Shown piece after piece: positions 1 through 8,618 of a stretch of DNA of 64,000 bases. The stretch's first letter is position 1. Each line of letters opens with the position of its first letter. A model generated the notes under the pieces. It searched no databases. It was not told where the DNA came from and worked only from the letters and a program-made list of their open reading frames with translations. The translations under genes were made by a program, and so were the position numbers. This stretch comes from Bacteroidota bacterium. GTDB taxonomy: Bacteria; Bacteroidota; Bacteroidia; AKYH767-A; OLB10. The DNA lies in contig JADKJB010000008.1 in NCBI GenBank assembly GCA_016722525.1, positions 62,001 to 126,000 on the forward strand, in the 5' to 3' direction.

Positions 1-1097
1 TCGATAACAATAATTCCTCCCATATCTCGCAATCGCAATTGGCGGGCAATCTCCGTGGCCGCCATCATGTTCACTTGCAAGGCATTTTTTTCCTGGTCGG
101 CACCAGATTTACTTCTCCCTCCGCTATTTACATCAATTACATGCAAAGCTTCAGTGTGCTCAATAATAAGATAGGCTCCGTTCTGAAGATTTACCGTTTT
201 GCCAAATACTGTTTTTATCTGTTTGTCGATACCCAGATGCTCAAACAAGGGCATCTTTCCTTTGTAAAGCTTAACGATTTCTTCCTGTTCAGGAGCAATA
301 TTCCGGATGTAAGCTTTAACTTCTTCAAAAAATGCCTGGTCATTAACATGGATGTTGTTAAATCCGGAGTTTAGCATGTCGCGTAAAATTGTCGACGTTC
401 TGTCCATCTCTCCTAATAACTTCTGAGGAGGTTTGGCGGTTTTTAACAATTCATAAAACTGGTTCCATTTCGATAAAAGATCCTGAATGTCCTCATCAAT
501 TTCAGCTACTTTTTTACCTTCGGCTACTGTTCTTACAATGAGCCCAAAATTTCGTGGTTTAATACTTTGAGCCAGTCGTTTAAGACGATTTCGCTCCTCT
601 GAACTCTTAATTTTTTGTGAAACTGAAACGATGTTTGAAAAAGGCACCATTACCACATATCTTCCTGCAAGACTAATATCACATGATATTCGAGGCCCCT
701 TTGTTGAAATGGGCTCTTTGGCTACCTGGACAGGAATCCACTGATTTGCTCCGAGAATGCTAGAAATTTTACCCCCTTTATCAATATCCTGTTCCAGATC
801 GTAATTGTTCAAAAGGGAATCAATTTGCTTGCCGGCTGCTACATTTTTCATGTACTTAACCAGTGTATTAAACTGAGGGCCTAAATCAAGATAATGAAGA
901 AAAGCATCTTTTTCATAACCAATATCTACAAAAGCAGCATTCAGGCCTGGCATAATCTTTCGAATGCGACCTAAATATATATCACCAACAGAAAAATTGT
1001 TGTCTTTTTCGCTATTAAACTCAACCAGCCTTTTATCCTCAAGCAAGGCTATATGAACCTCATTTGGAGTTGAGTCAATTATCAGTTCACTGTCCAC
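1..1097 (-). CDS. rng: Ribonuclease G/E family protein, 3' end outside window
   Basis: Endoribonuclease of the RNase E/G family, which acts in rRNA maturation and mRNA decay. The minus-strand frame is open from the window edge to a GTG at 1097. The N-terminus reads VDSELIIDSTPNEVHIALLE, typical of Bacteroidota RNase G. It is followed by an S1-type segment (SVGDIYLGRIRKIMPGLNAAF) and the family signatures HVIDVNSGG and TEIARQLRLRDMGGIIVID next to the window start. The catalytic core continues beyond the window. GTG is preferred because the upstream ATG near 1126 is in another frame and runs to a stop. The frame has no ATG start, so a caller requiring ATG would miss it. It follows the COX24-like gene, the TPR gene and HU on the same strand, but a hairpin with a U-run lies between it and them. 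Confidence 0.93.
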   Translation of the reverse strand, partial: MDSELIIDSTPNEVHIALLEDKRLVEFNSEKDNNFSVGDIYLGRIRKIMPGLNAAFVDIGYEKDAFLHYLDLGPQFNTLVKYMKNVAAGKQIDSLLNNYDLEQDIDKGGKISSILGANQWIPVQVAKEPISTKGPRISCDISLAGRYVVMVPFSNIVSVSQKIKSSEERNRLKRLAQSIKPRNFGLIVRTVAEGKKVAEIDEDIQDLLSKWNQFYELLKTAKPPQKLLGEMDRTSTILRDMLNSGFNNIHVNDQAFFEEVKAYIRNIAPEQEEIVKLYKGKMPLFEHLGIDKQIKTVFGKTVNLQNGAYLIIEHTEALHVIDVNSGGRSKSGADQEKNALQVNMMAATEIARQLRLRDMGGIIVI

Positions 1098-1195
1098 ACA
1101 GATTATTTTTATAAAAAATATCCGTCATGCAGTTTCAAAAGAGAATGCTAATGATCCTGTAAATAAAACCTGGGAGGTTTAGTTCATCACAGACC

Positions 1196-1246
1196 AAAAA
1201 AACAAAACAGCGATAAAAGCCCTGCTGGAACAGAGAGCTTTTATCG
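1196..1246 (-). terminator. Rho-independent terminator after the small basic protein gene
   Basis: A perfect 10-bp inverted repeat pairs 1211-1220 with 1237-1246 around a 16-nt loop. On the minus strand it is followed by a T-rich tract (positions 1210 down to 1196). It sits between the 1290-1379 gene and the RNase G gene, so RNase G may have its own promoter or receive partial read-through. Confidence 0.7.
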
Positions 1247-1289
1247 ATAATACTTTTGGCCCATTTCGATCATAGATCAGGGCGAGGCA

Positions 1290-1379
1290 TTATTTCTTTT
1301 TATGCCTGTTTTTTCTTAGCCTTTTTTTACGCTTGTGCGTGGCCATCTTATGTCTTTTTCTCTTTTTACCGCTTGGCAT
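1290..1379 (-). CDS. Small very basic protein, AURKAIP1/COX24 (mS38-like) family
   Basis: A 29-residue ORF, beginning MPSGKKRKRHKMATHKRK and ending RHKKK, so more than half of the residues are Lys, Arg or His. Bacteroidota carry a nearly invariant protein of this kind annotated with the AURKAIP1/COX24 domain, related to mitochondrial ribosomal protein mS38 and resembling bS22 of actinobacteria. Ribosome association is therefore likely but inferred. It is too short for most ORF finders. It lies between the TPR gene and RNase G and is followed by a hairpin terminator, which supports expression. Identification rests on recognising the sequence. Confidence 0.85.
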   Translation of the reverse strand: MPSGKKRKRHKMATHKRKKRLRKNRHKKK

Positions 1380-1423
1380 ATGCGAATATTTAATGGGTTT
1401 ATATTATATTTATTTAATTCAAT

Positions 1424-2222
1424 TTATTTGGTCTCCAACGTTGCAATGTAATCATCAACATCCTTAATCATTTGCTGATCGTTGGAAAGATTCTTAAAGA
1501 TCTTCAGGTTTTCAATTGCCTTTTCTTTATTGCCGAGCCTCACATAAGCTTCTCCAACATACACATGCATGTCTATTCTCCCTGGGTTAATCTCGAGCAC
1601 TTTATTAAATCGCTCAATCGCTTTGTCAAATTGTCCTGATTTCATTGATAGAAATCCTAAATTCAACTGAGCATTTTCATGTTTAGGGTTTTCAGTTAGT
1701 ACCTTCGGTATAAAGTATTCCCAGATCCGTTTTTGCATCCAGATTGGTCGGGTTAATTTCGAGTACTTTAGAATAACCGGTTATTGCTTTTTGAACAAAA
1801 TAACTTACTTCCAAAGAATCTTTTCCCACTTTAAATGCATCAAAATACCGGTATGATGCATTTAACCAATCTTTCTCAATATTGCTTTTCGCCGCTTTTT
1901 GTTCATAATACCAAGCAGCTATTCCAGGGTTTTTTGCTTCGTCCCATACTTTGGCAACTGAATCGTAAATGGCAAGTTCTGCAACTCCTTTTTCAATGGA
2001 GGTTTCCCAATTGTTAATTTTGTTTCCCGCATCCCAACCCATTTTGGATTTTGATGTAGAAAGAAAATTATCAAATGAAAAAACAGCTACGGTTGAATCA
2101 GATGTAATTTCTTTCTCATCTGATTTAACTTTAGTATTGGTTTTAGGTAATAAATATATTCCTGCTACTAACACTATCGCACCGGAAACTAGTCCGATGA
2201 GAAGCTTATTTCCTCCTGCCAT
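1424..2222 (-). CDS. Membrane-anchored TPR protein, frameshifted
   Basis: The N-terminal part (from 2222) has a membrane anchor at about residues 7-25 (LLIGLVSGAIVLVAGIYLL), then a helical region and a first TPR-like unit (SKVLEINPTNLDAKTDLGIL). The C-terminal part (to 1424) continues in another frame with two more TPR units (ENAQLNLGFLSMKSGQFDKA and HVYVGEAYVRLGNKEKA). The frames overlap at 1692-1738. The expected linking helix looks shortened there, so more than one base may be missing. Bacteroidota commonly have this protein between HU and RNase G; its exact role is unknown to me. It probably acts as a cytoplasmic-membrane scaffold. It starts 6 bp after the HU stop, so the two are likely cotranscribed. 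Confidence 0.8.
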
Positions 2223-2228
2223 TTATTG

Positions 2229-2522
2229 TTATTCTGGCTTTCTGAGATTGGTTTTAACTTTCTCTGTGAAAGTCTTTGCTGGCTTAAATGCCGGAATGTA
2301 ATGCTCAGGAATAATGATGGTAGTGTTTTTTGTAATAATACGTCCGGTTTTCTTGGCTCTTTTCTTTACAATGAAACTTCCAAACCCTCTCAGGTATACA
2401 TTGTTATTATTTTGAAGAGAATTCTTAATTACCTTCATCATGGCTTCAATGGTCTGCTGTACAGCAACCTTCTCAACGCCGGTTTTTGTTGCAACTTCTG
2501 CAATAAGTTCAGCTTTGGTCAT
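2229..2522 (-). CDS. hup: HU/IHF-family DNA-binding protein
   Basis: A 97-residue histone-like protein that bends and compacts DNA as a dimer. MTKAELIAEVATKTGV is the typical HU N-terminus. The beta-arm region carries the RGFGSF signature (residues about 45-50) followed by KKRAKKTGR. The C-terminal tail is slightly longer than in E. coli HU. The start is supported by a good Bacteroidota promoter 37 bp upstream. It is the first gene of a minus-strand unit with the TPR protein and the COX24-like protein and is divergent from mutY. Confidence 0.93.
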   Translation of the reverse strand: MTKAELIAEVATKTGVEKVAVQQTIEAMMKVIKNSLQNNNNVYLRGFGSFIVKKRAKKTGRIITKNTTIIIPEHYIPAFKPAKTFTEKVKTNLRKPE

Positions 2523-2558
2523 ATCTAATTACGTGTTTTAATGTTTAAATTGGGGGTG

Positions 2559-2587
2559 CAAAGATATGTTATAATATTGAATATCAA
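2559..2587 (-). promoter_or_regulatory. Promoter of the HU gene
   Basis: On the minus strand TTG (2587-2585), an 18-bp spacer and TATCTTTG (2566-2559) match the Bacteroidota sigma-A pattern TTG-N19-TAnnTTTG. It overlaps the mutY promoter on the other strand, so the two divergent genes may compete for polymerase. Confidence 0.75.
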
Positions 2588-2608
2588 AAATATTATTGAT
2601 TAATTTTG
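2577..2608 (+). promoter_or_regulatory. Promoter of mutY
   Basis: TTG at 2577-2579, a 21-bp spacer and TAATTTTG at 2601-2608. The TTG that could be read as a start codon at 2606 lies inside the -7 box, which decides for the ATG at 2624 as the translation start. Confidence 0.65.
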
Positions 2609-2623
2609 AGCTCTTTATCCCCA

Positions 2624-3691
2624 ATGAATGTTTCAAGGGCCCTTATAGGCTGGTACTTAAAAAATAAACGCGACCTCCCTTGGAGGAAAATTGACGATCC
2701 TTACAAGATCTGGTTGTCAGAAATTATCCTGCAGCAAACCCGTGTTGAACAAGGTTTGCCCTATTATTCCAAATTTATACTTTCATATCCTACTGTAAAT
2801 GAGCTTGCTATGGCGCCCGAAGAGGATGTGCTTAAACTATGGCAAGGATTGGGGTATTATTCCAGAGCACGAAACCTTCATGCTGCAGCCAAGTGGATAA
2901 TGAATTCCTATAAAGGTGTATTTCCTTTAGATTATCAAAGTATTAGATCGCTGAAAGGGGTTGGCGATTATACAGCTGCTGCAATTAGTTCTTTTGCATT
3001 TAACTTACCCTATGCTGTGGTCGATGGTAATGTTTATCGCTTTTTGTCGCGATATTATGGAATTGAAACAACCATTGATTCTAATACCGGCAAAAAATTA
3101 TTTGCTGAACTGGCTCAGGATATTTTAAATTTGAAGAAACCGGGGCTTCATAATCAGGCTATTATGGAATTTGGCTCATTGCAATGTAAGCCGGGACTGC
3201 CAGATTGCGGAAATTGTATATTTAATAAGGAGTGCATCGCTTTTCGGAATCATGCCGTTACAGACTTTCCCGTTAAAAGTAAAAAATTGAAAATACGTTC
3301 CCGCTATTTTAACTACCTGATTATCAAGCATAAAAATAGTGTATATTTGAGAAAACGCCCTGAAGGCGATATCTGGCAACACTTATATGACTTCCCTTTA
3401 ATAGAAACTATTTCTAATTGGTCTACTCAAAAAATTATTACTTCTAAAGAGTGGAAAAAGCTCATTGGCTCTCAGTCTGTTCAAATTAAATCCGTTGTCG
3501 AATCTAAAGCGCATAAATTGTCACACCAACATATTTTCACACGTTTTATTGAACTCACATTCGATACCAGTCCAAATAAGTTAATCAGATCTGAATTTAT
3601 TGAAGTTCAACTACATGATGTTAAAAAGTACCCTGTGCCCCGGTTAATTGAAATTGCTTTGAAGGACCATTTTGAAGATTACTTTGTTTAG
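2624..3691 (+). CDS. mutY: A/G-specific adenine DNA glycosylase MutY
   Basis: Removes adenine mispaired with 8-oxoguanine in base excision repair. The catalytic Glu is in LSEIILQQT (about residue 33), the helix-hairpin-helix is LKGVGDYTAAA (about 110-120), and the catalytic Asp is in VVDGNVYR (about 134). The [4Fe-4S] ligands form C-x6-C-x2-C-x5-C at about 188-204. The C-terminal NUDIX-like 8-oxoG recognition domain follows, with GDIWQHLYDFP. The length of 355 residues is normal and no break is seen. A TTG extension to 2606 is open but would start inside the promoter. The mutY-ssb-gldD order is conserved in Bacteroidota. Confidence 0.96.
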   Translation: MNVSRALIGWYLKNKRDLPWRKIDDPYKIWLSEIILQQTRVEQGLPYYSKFILSYPTVNELAMAPEEDVLKLWQGLGYYSRARNLHAAAKWIMNSYKGVFPLDYQSIRSLKGVGDYTAAAISSFAFNLPYAVVDGNVYRFLSRYYGIETTIDSNTGKKLFAELAQDILNLKKPGLHNQAIMEFGSLQCKPGLPDCGNCIFNKECIAFRNHAVTDFPVKSKKLKIRSRYFNYLIIKHKNSVYLRKRPEGDIWQHLYDFPLIETISNWSTQKIITSKEWKKLIGSQSVQIKSVVESKAHKLSHQHIFTRFIELTFDTSPNKLIRSEFIEVQLHDVKKYPVPRLIEIALKDHFEDYFV

Positions 3692-3721
3692 TGAAAAATA
3701 TTTTTTTTTATTAGTTTCAAG

Positions 3722-3753
3722 TTTGATTTGCTGAACGCTTTTAATTAAATTTG
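3722..3753 (+). promoter_or_regulatory. Promoter of ssb
   Basis: TTTG at 3722-3725, a 20-bp spacer and TAAATTTG at 3746-3753, a close match to the Bacteroidota consensus. It lies 42 bp before the ssb ATG. Confidence 0.75.
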
Positions 3754-3795
3754 TAGGGTATATTTGACACAGAAGTAGAGTTTAATCCTAAAAAT

Positions 3796-4236
3796 ATGTC
3801 TGGAATTAATAAAGTGATCCTGGTTGGAAATCTTGGTAAAGATCCTGAAGTGCGACATCTTGAAGGTGGTGCCGTTGTAGCGAAATTTCCACTGGCAACT
3901 TCTGAATCGTATAAAACAAAAGATGGACAACGGGTGGATCAAACTGAATGGCATAATGTTGTTATGTGGCGAGGACTTGCTGAAAGTGCAGAAAAATACT
4001 TGCGCAAAGGTTCTTTGGTTTATGTAGAAGGAAAAATACGAACGCGTAGTTGGGATGATAAAGAAGGCAATAAAAGATATGCTACTGAAATTATTGCAGA
4101 CACTATGACTATGTTATCCGGTAGAAAATCTGATGAACCGGGACTAACAGGCGGTCATGTCGAAAATAAAAACTCTAACGAAGATAGTCCCTCAGTAGAT
4201 TTGCCAAATACAACTGGTGACGATCTGCCGTTTTAA
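3796..4236 (+). CDS. ssb: Single-stranded DNA-binding protein
   Basis: A 146-residue SSB that coats single-stranded DNA during replication and repair. The OB fold spans about residues 1-108, starting MSGINKVILVGNLGKDPEVR, with WHNVVMW and YVEGKIRTRSW. A polar linker leads to the acidic tip DDLPF, which recruits partner proteins. It has its own promoter and a strong terminator, so it is probably a monocistronic transcript. Confidence 0.97.
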   Translation: MSGINKVILVGNLGKDPEVRHLEGGAVVAKFPLATSESYKTKDGQRVDQTEWHNVVMWRGLAESAEKYLRKGSLVYVEGKIRTRSWDDKEGNKRYATEIIADTMTMLSGRKSDEPGLTGGHVENKNSNEDSPSVDLPNTTGDDLPF

Positions 4237-4256
4237 AAATACATCATGGTTGAATT

Positions 4257-4290
4257 AGCGGGAATCTGAAAATGTTTCCCGCTTTTTTTT
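4257..4290 (+). terminator. Terminator of ssb
   Basis: An 8-bp inverted repeat (agcgggaa at 4257-4264 with ttcccgct at 4276-4283) followed directly by a run of T to 4290. Confidence 0.9.
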
Positions 4291-4370
4291 AACCATACTC
4301 CTTCAGTCTATTCATTCCTGTTTTTTTTGTAACCACATAATATTAATAGGAATGTTCTGCCTAATTAAAC

Positions 4371-4378
4371 TAATTTTG
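4371..4378 (+). promoter_or_regulatory. -7 promoter box of gldD
   Basis: TAATTTTG, 22 bp before the ATG at 4401. No clear TTG was found at the expected upstream distance, so only the -7 element is supported. Confidence 0.5.
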
Positions 4379-4400
4379 CGTAACAATCATTTAAGTGGTG

Positions 4401-5021
4401 ATGTATCCAAACAGAACAAAGATAAATTATAATCGCTTTTTCATTATTCTGGCTGTTGTTATAAGTTTTTTTTCACTTTCACTTTTTTATGGTTGTGATG
4501 CATCCTATACTCCCAGACCTAAAGGGTATTTCAGAATTGATCTTCCTGAAAAAAAATATTCCGTCTACAGTGAGAAAAATTGTGGTTACTCATTTGATTT
4601 ACCTGTTTATGCTAAAGTAGAAAGTTACAACGACTCGCTTGCGAAACCCTGCTGGAAGTACATTCGTTTTCCGGAATTTAATGGTGAAGTTTTTTTAAGT
4701 TACATGCCTGTAAATAATAATACAGCTGAACTCATTGAAAAGTCCAGAGAACTTGCCTATAAACACACTGTTAAGGCTGAATCTATTGATGAAACTTTGA
4801 TAGAAACATCAAATGGCCTGCATGCTATGATTTATGATATTGGTGGTAACGCAGCTTCTTCAGTTCAATTTTATGCAACAGATAGCACTCATAATTTTAT
4901 ACGCGGAGCACTTTATTTCAATGTCGCCCCGCAACCTGATTCACTTGCTCCTGTAATCCAGTTTCTTCACAAGGATATTGAGAAGATGATTGCATCGATG
5001 AAATTTAATTCAAAGCAGTAA
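4401..5021 (+). CDS. gldD: Gliding motility lipoprotein GldD
   Basis: Lipoprotein required for gliding and type IX secretion in Bacteroidota. A hydrophobic signal (FFIILAVVISFFSLSLFYGC) ends in a lipobox Cys. The mature start YTPRPKGYFRIDLPEKKY is the GldD signature. The remainder matches the family in length (about 206 residues). The ATG at 4401 is preferred over a GTG two codons upstream. The usual partner gldE, often found between ssb and gldD, is absent here. The epimerase gene follows after 18 bp, so the two may be cotranscribed. Confidence 0.9.
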   Translation: MYPNRTKINYNRFFIILAVVISFFSLSLFYGCDASYTPRPKGYFRIDLPEKKYSVYSEKNCGYSFDLPVYAKVESYNDSLAKPCWKYIRFPEFNGEVFLSYMPVNNNTAELIEKSRELAYKHTVKAESIDETLIETSNGLHAMIYDIGGNAASSVQFYATDSTHNFIRGALYFNVAPQPDSLAPVIQFLHKDIEKMIASMKFNSKQ

Positions 5022-5039
5022 GTACATCATCATAAATTA

Positions 5040-6021
5040 ATGCTGTACACGATCACCCCCTTTTTTCTCGAATTCAAAACTCCCTTCTCCATTGCTCACG
5101 GAACCCGCAATGGAACAGATCTGGTTTTTCTGGAAATAATTCAGGATGGAATTGTTGCGCACGGCGAAGCAAGTCTGCCTCCTTATTTGCCTGAGACTTC
5201 AGAAACGGTACAAGCTTTTATTGATGCGTTTTTTATGCAGCACCCGGATGAGTTAGCCAATTTATCACTGTCGCTTCAACAATTGCATAGTTTCCAACAA
5301 GGAAGTTTTGCAGCCAAAGCATGTGTTGATATTGCATTTCACAATTGGTTTGCAAAAAAGGAAGGGATAGGAGTATGGCAACTTCTTGGATTAAAAAATC
5401 ATCCCTTACCACCCTGTACTTTCACCATTGGAATGGGCGACAAAGAATCACTTCATCAAAAAGTTAAAGACGGAAATGATTTTTCAATTCTTAAAGTAAA
5501 ACTTGGTGGTGAAAATGATAAGCAAATTATTTCTTCAATCAGAGAGGTTACCCAAAAACCACTTTGCGTGGATGTGAACCAGGGTTGGAAAGATAAAATG
5601 TTTGCACTCGACATGATTCATTGGCTCAAAGAACAAAACATTATTTTTATAGAGCAACCACTTCCAAAAAATAATTACGACGACAGTCTTTGGTTGCATG
5701 AAATGAGTCCGCTTCCATTAATTGCCGACGAATCCATTCAGCAACCTACGGATGTTGTGAAAATAAAAGATGCTTTCGATGGAGTGAATATGAAGCTGAT
5801 GAAATGCGGTGGGATATCTGAAGGGCTCAAATTAATAACAGAAGCACGAAAATACAATCTCAAAGTTTTGATAGGTAGTATGTCGGAATCAGGATGCGCC
5901 ATCACCGCCGCCGCCCAACTATCCTCACGCCGACTGGACCGACCTTGACGGACCGTTGCTCACTAAAAATAATCCGTTTGATGTGGTGAGGTATGTTGAT
6001 GGGACAGTTGTTTTAGAATAA
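5040..6021 (+). CDS. Dipeptide (L-Ala-D/L-Glu type) epimerase, enolase superfamily, frameshifted near the end
   Basis: Member of the muconate-lactonizing/Ala-Glu epimerase family, which racemises peptidoglycan-derived or other dipeptides using Mg2+. The N-terminal capping domain is intact. In the barrel, the KxK pair is in LKVKLGG, the metal ligands are in VDVNQGW, FIEQP and IADES, and the second catalytic Lys is in VNMKLMKCGG. The frame breaks after AITAAAQ near 5920. The normal end (ADWTDLDGPLLTKNNPF and onward) continues in the next frame to a TAA at 6019-6021. Substrate specificity cannot be read from the sequence. Confidence 0.85.
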
Positions 6022-6098
6022 AAAAGGGTTGAATCTGATTTGACTTTATAGCTTTTCGGTTCCTGATCCAGTTTTCTGATTAGGCTCTAGGTTAAAAT

Positions 6099-6587
6099 CT
6101 AAAAGAGCTTTTGCATCAAATGAACATCCAATAGTTTTCCAAATTTTTTACCGGCCTCACGCATTACACCTATGTGTATAAACCCAAGTTGCTCATGAAT
6201 GTGAATACTGCTGAGATTACCTTCAGTAATTCTGGAAATGAGGTTGTGTAATTCTGCTTTTTCACCTTCCAAAGTGAGTACTTCCAATAGCCTTTTGCCT
6301 ACACCCTTACCTCGATGGTTGCGATCGATATAAACCGAAACTTCTGCCGTTCCATCGTAAGCCGACCGCTCACTCCATTTGCTGAGTGAAGCAAATCCAA
6401 TAATTTCTTCGTCTATTTCAGCAATAATGACCGGATGCTTTTCATCATGATCTTTAAACCACTTCATCCGGTCTTCTATAGATTTAATTTCTGTATCGAA
6501 GGTGGCTGTGGTGTTTTGAATAGCTTCATTGTATATTTCAGTTATACGTTCAATGTTTGCTATTGTAGCAGGTTTTATACTTAGCAT
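6099..6587 (-). CDS. GNAT N-acetyltransferase, phosphinothricin acetyltransferase-like
   Basis: A 162-residue single-domain acetyltransferase. The N-terminus ITEIYNEAIQNTTATFDTE and the central WSERSAYDGTAEVSVYI match the phosphinothricin/methionine sulfoximine acetyltransferase group. The acetyl-CoA loop is HRGKGVGKRLL, and EQLGFIHIGVMREAGKKFG is the family's C-terminal signature. Such proteins in non-producers usually acetylate toxic amino acid analogues; the true substrate is unknown. It stands alone, convergent with the epimerase gene. Confidence 0.85.
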   Translation of the reverse strand: MLSIKPATIANIERITEIYNEAIQNTTATFDTEIKSIEDRMKWFKDHDEKHPVIIAEIDEEIIGFASLSKWSERSAYDGTAEVSVYIDRNHRGKGVGKRLLEVLTLEGEKAELHNLISRITEGNLSSIHIHEQLGFIHIGVMREAGKKFGKLLDVHLMQKLF

Positions 6588-6790
6588 TAGATTTTATTTT
6601 AATAATAATTTCAATAAATAGAATTCAAGAATAAAATTTTATTGGTGTTACTAAAATTAGTGCGTATGATATAATTCACTTCCTTACAAAGATATTCAAA
6701 CTTTTATTGAGGCAGGTTCCATGTAAATGAAAAATCCTTATTACTTTTTTGATACCGGTCACCAATTTATAAATATTTATTTATCCGCCG
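6588..6790. other. Intergenic region, nothing recognised
   Basis: About 200 bp of AT-rich sequence upstream of the GNAT gene and downstream of the broken helical gene. No ORF, RNA or strong hairpin was seen. Confidence 0.5.
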
Positions 6791-7615
6791 TTAACTCTTT
6801 TCTGAAGCCTCTAATTTAGAAATAATTTCCGGCCATAATACATCATAGGGAATTACTTCAAGTGTTTCAAGTTCGCTTTGGAGGCCAAGATGAGATTCCT
6901 TAAGTTTTATGAAGAATTTGTTGGCGATTTGAGCTGTTTTTTTGGAATCGAAATCGTAATTCACCATTACTAACAGCATTTTAATAAAGTAGTAGGAGCG
7001 AGGATTTTTCTCTTTTTTAATGTAACGAGAAGCATACTGTTTGAGCGGTTCCGCCTTGTCTAATATTTTTGAAAAATCTTTTAAGTTTATAAGTAAGATT
7101 ATTTGTGAAATAATAATTGAAAGGTTGTATCCCGCCTTGTCTTTAGAAAAAATTGGCACCTCGTTGATGAATTTGGCGACATTAAATTTTTTTGATCCGG
7201 GAACAGATGAGGGTATTGCATAATTGAGGAATGATTCAAAAATTTTCCACTTTTCTTTGCTTTGTGCCGGATATAATTTAAAACTAGAATGACCTATCAC
7301 CTGATTAAAGACTTCTTTCGCCTTAATATAATTTTTTGTGTGCAAACAGAGCAGGAAGTAATATTCCAGAAAAATCAACCAGTTCAAGGTACCGGGATTA
7401 AAGAGTGTCATACAGTTGGTCGCAAAACTTGTTCCGTTTTCATAGTCCCTCAAATGTAAACTGCCATATAGCTTGTGGAGGTTCATTTCACCTAATCGCA
7501 CTCTTTGTATTAAATGTGGTTTCGACTTTAGATAGGCTTCGCAATCACTCGCTATTTTGATAGCGTTGGTATAATCATCCATGTTTTCATAATAACGCAA
7601 CCCTACCCGGTACAT
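6791..7615 (-). CDS. Unrecognised helical protein, C-terminal piece of a broken gene
   Basis: 274 residues from the first ATG; the frame is open about 20 codons further upstream (AILWLTFKTIQNIVKQHD) to a TGA. The sequence is rich in Leu, Lys and Tyr and looks all-helical, with weak TPR-like pacing (AIKIASDCEAYLKSKPHLI and KEVFNQVIGHS). No enzymatic motif or signal peptide was found. It lies 125 bp downstream of 7741-8265 on the same strand, and the residue style continues across the gap, so the two were probably one gene of about 490 codons. The gap contains stops in every frame. I do not recognise a function. Confidence 0.55.
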   Translation of the reverse strand: MYRVGLRYYENMDDYTNAIKIASDCEAYLKSKPHLIQRVRLGEMNLHKLYGSLHLRDYENGTSFATNCMTLFNPGTLNWLIFLEYYFLLCLHTKNYIKAKEVFNQVIGHSSFKLYPAQSKEKWKIFESFLNYAIPSSVPGSKKFNVAKFINEVPIFSKDKAGYNLSIIISQIILLINLKDFSKILDKAEPLKQYASRYIKKEKNPRSYYFIKMLLVMVNYDFDSKKTAQIANKFFIKLKESHLGLQSELETLEVIPYDVLWPEIISKLEASEKS

Positions 7616-7740
7616 GCTAAGGCGCGTAGTATACGTATCATGCTGCTTAACGATGTTTTGAATTGTTTTGAAGGTTAGCCATAGAATTGCACTATTTCAA
7701 GTATCAATTTGTTGATTTAGTTCTTTACATTAATTCAGAT

Positions 7741-8265
7741 TCAAATACTTGGATTTTCCTTTAATTCAAGATTATATTTTGAAAATTGCTTTTTTGAGCC
7801 TGAAAAACTGCTGAAGTACCTCAATTGCCTCAAGGCGACAATGGCTAGGTCAGTAAAATTGTATTGATTAGCGGTTAAAAGTGCAAGTTTTAAATTCTCT
7901 TCACCAGAAACCCTTCTGTTTTGCAATAAAAGTATTACACCTGCCAGCAAATTCTTACAAGTTGAATAATAGGCTTTGTCATACGAACTTTTGAACTTTT
8001 TCTGCGTATCAAGTTGGAAAATCATATTCACCAAGCGATCCTTGGCTCTTGATTTCAACATCTCGAAAGTCTTGTTCCCCAGTTCTTTACCATATATTTC
8101 ACGAATAGCATCCTCATCATTTTCCCACTCACCCTTACTGAGGCCTCGCATTAACTGAAGGTATTTGAACCCTCCGTTTTCTTCTTCAACCAGCTCCACA
8201 AAACGATTCTTTTTGGTAAAATCTGTTACCAAATTCGACATTTCTTGCAAAATTTTTATTGACAT
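7741..8265 (-). CDS. Unrecognised helical protein, N-terminal piece of a broken gene
   Basis: 174 residues beginning MSIKILQEMSNLVTDFTKKN. Segments such as KSRAKDRLVNMIFQLDTQKK resemble a group of uncharacterised Bacteroidota helical proteins that I know only as hypothetical. The frame ends at NPSI. The expected continuation lies in 6791-7615 after a region with several stops. This break is messier than the single-base shifts seen elsewhere, so the gene may be truly decayed. Function unknown. Confidence 0.55.
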   Translation of the reverse strand: MSIKILQEMSNLVTDFTKKNRFVELVEEENGGFKYLQLMRGLSKGEWENDEDAIREIYGKELGNKTFEMLKSRAKDRLVNMIFQLDTQKKFKSSYDKAYYSTCKNLLAGVILLLQNRRVSGEENLKLALLTANQYNFTDLAIVALRQLRYFSSFSGSKKQFSKYNLELKENPSI

Positions 8266-8410
8266 AATTTGTTAATTACTTAATTATCTGCAACAAATGT
8301 AACTAAAAAACATTTATATAGTATATAGGCTCATAAATCAGGCGTTACTAAGTGTAGTAATATGATACCTGAATAACTTATGTCTTACTATAATTTTACA
8401 CCGTAACAAC

Positions 8411-8596
8411 ATGCTAGACTTGTTAATTACCATCCTTATAGCGTTAGGATGCAACGTTCAACCAGGTTCCTCAGAAGCCGACATTCAGGCCACTTACTCA
8501 GTTGAGTATCAAAGAGCTATTGAAATTTCCGAAAGTGGAAATTACCGTTTAACTGATGGCGGAGGAGTAGTGATTGTGGAAATCGGAGGGGACTGA
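8411..8596 (+). CDS. Small hypothetical protein, possibly exported
   Basis: 61 residues. A hydrophobic N-terminus (MLDLLITILIALGC) is followed by a polar acidic body ending GGGVVIVEIGGD. The ALGC could be a weak lipobox, but the usual N-terminal positive charge is missing. A strong hairpin terminator begins 22 bp after the stop, which argues that this short region is transcribed on the plus strand. No homologue is recognised. It lies divergent from the broken helical gene. A real small gene is likely but not proven. Confidence 0.5.
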   Translation: MLDLLITILIALGCNVQPGSSEADIQATYSVEYQRAIEISESGNYRLTDGGGVVIVEIGGD

Positions 8597-8618
8597 TTTA
8601 AAAGTTAAAGATCTAAAT

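Noticed and set aside
39..374. 111-codon plus-strand ORF
   Set aside because: It lies entirely opposite the RNase G gene, whose signatures (HVIDVNSGG and others) are on the minus strand.
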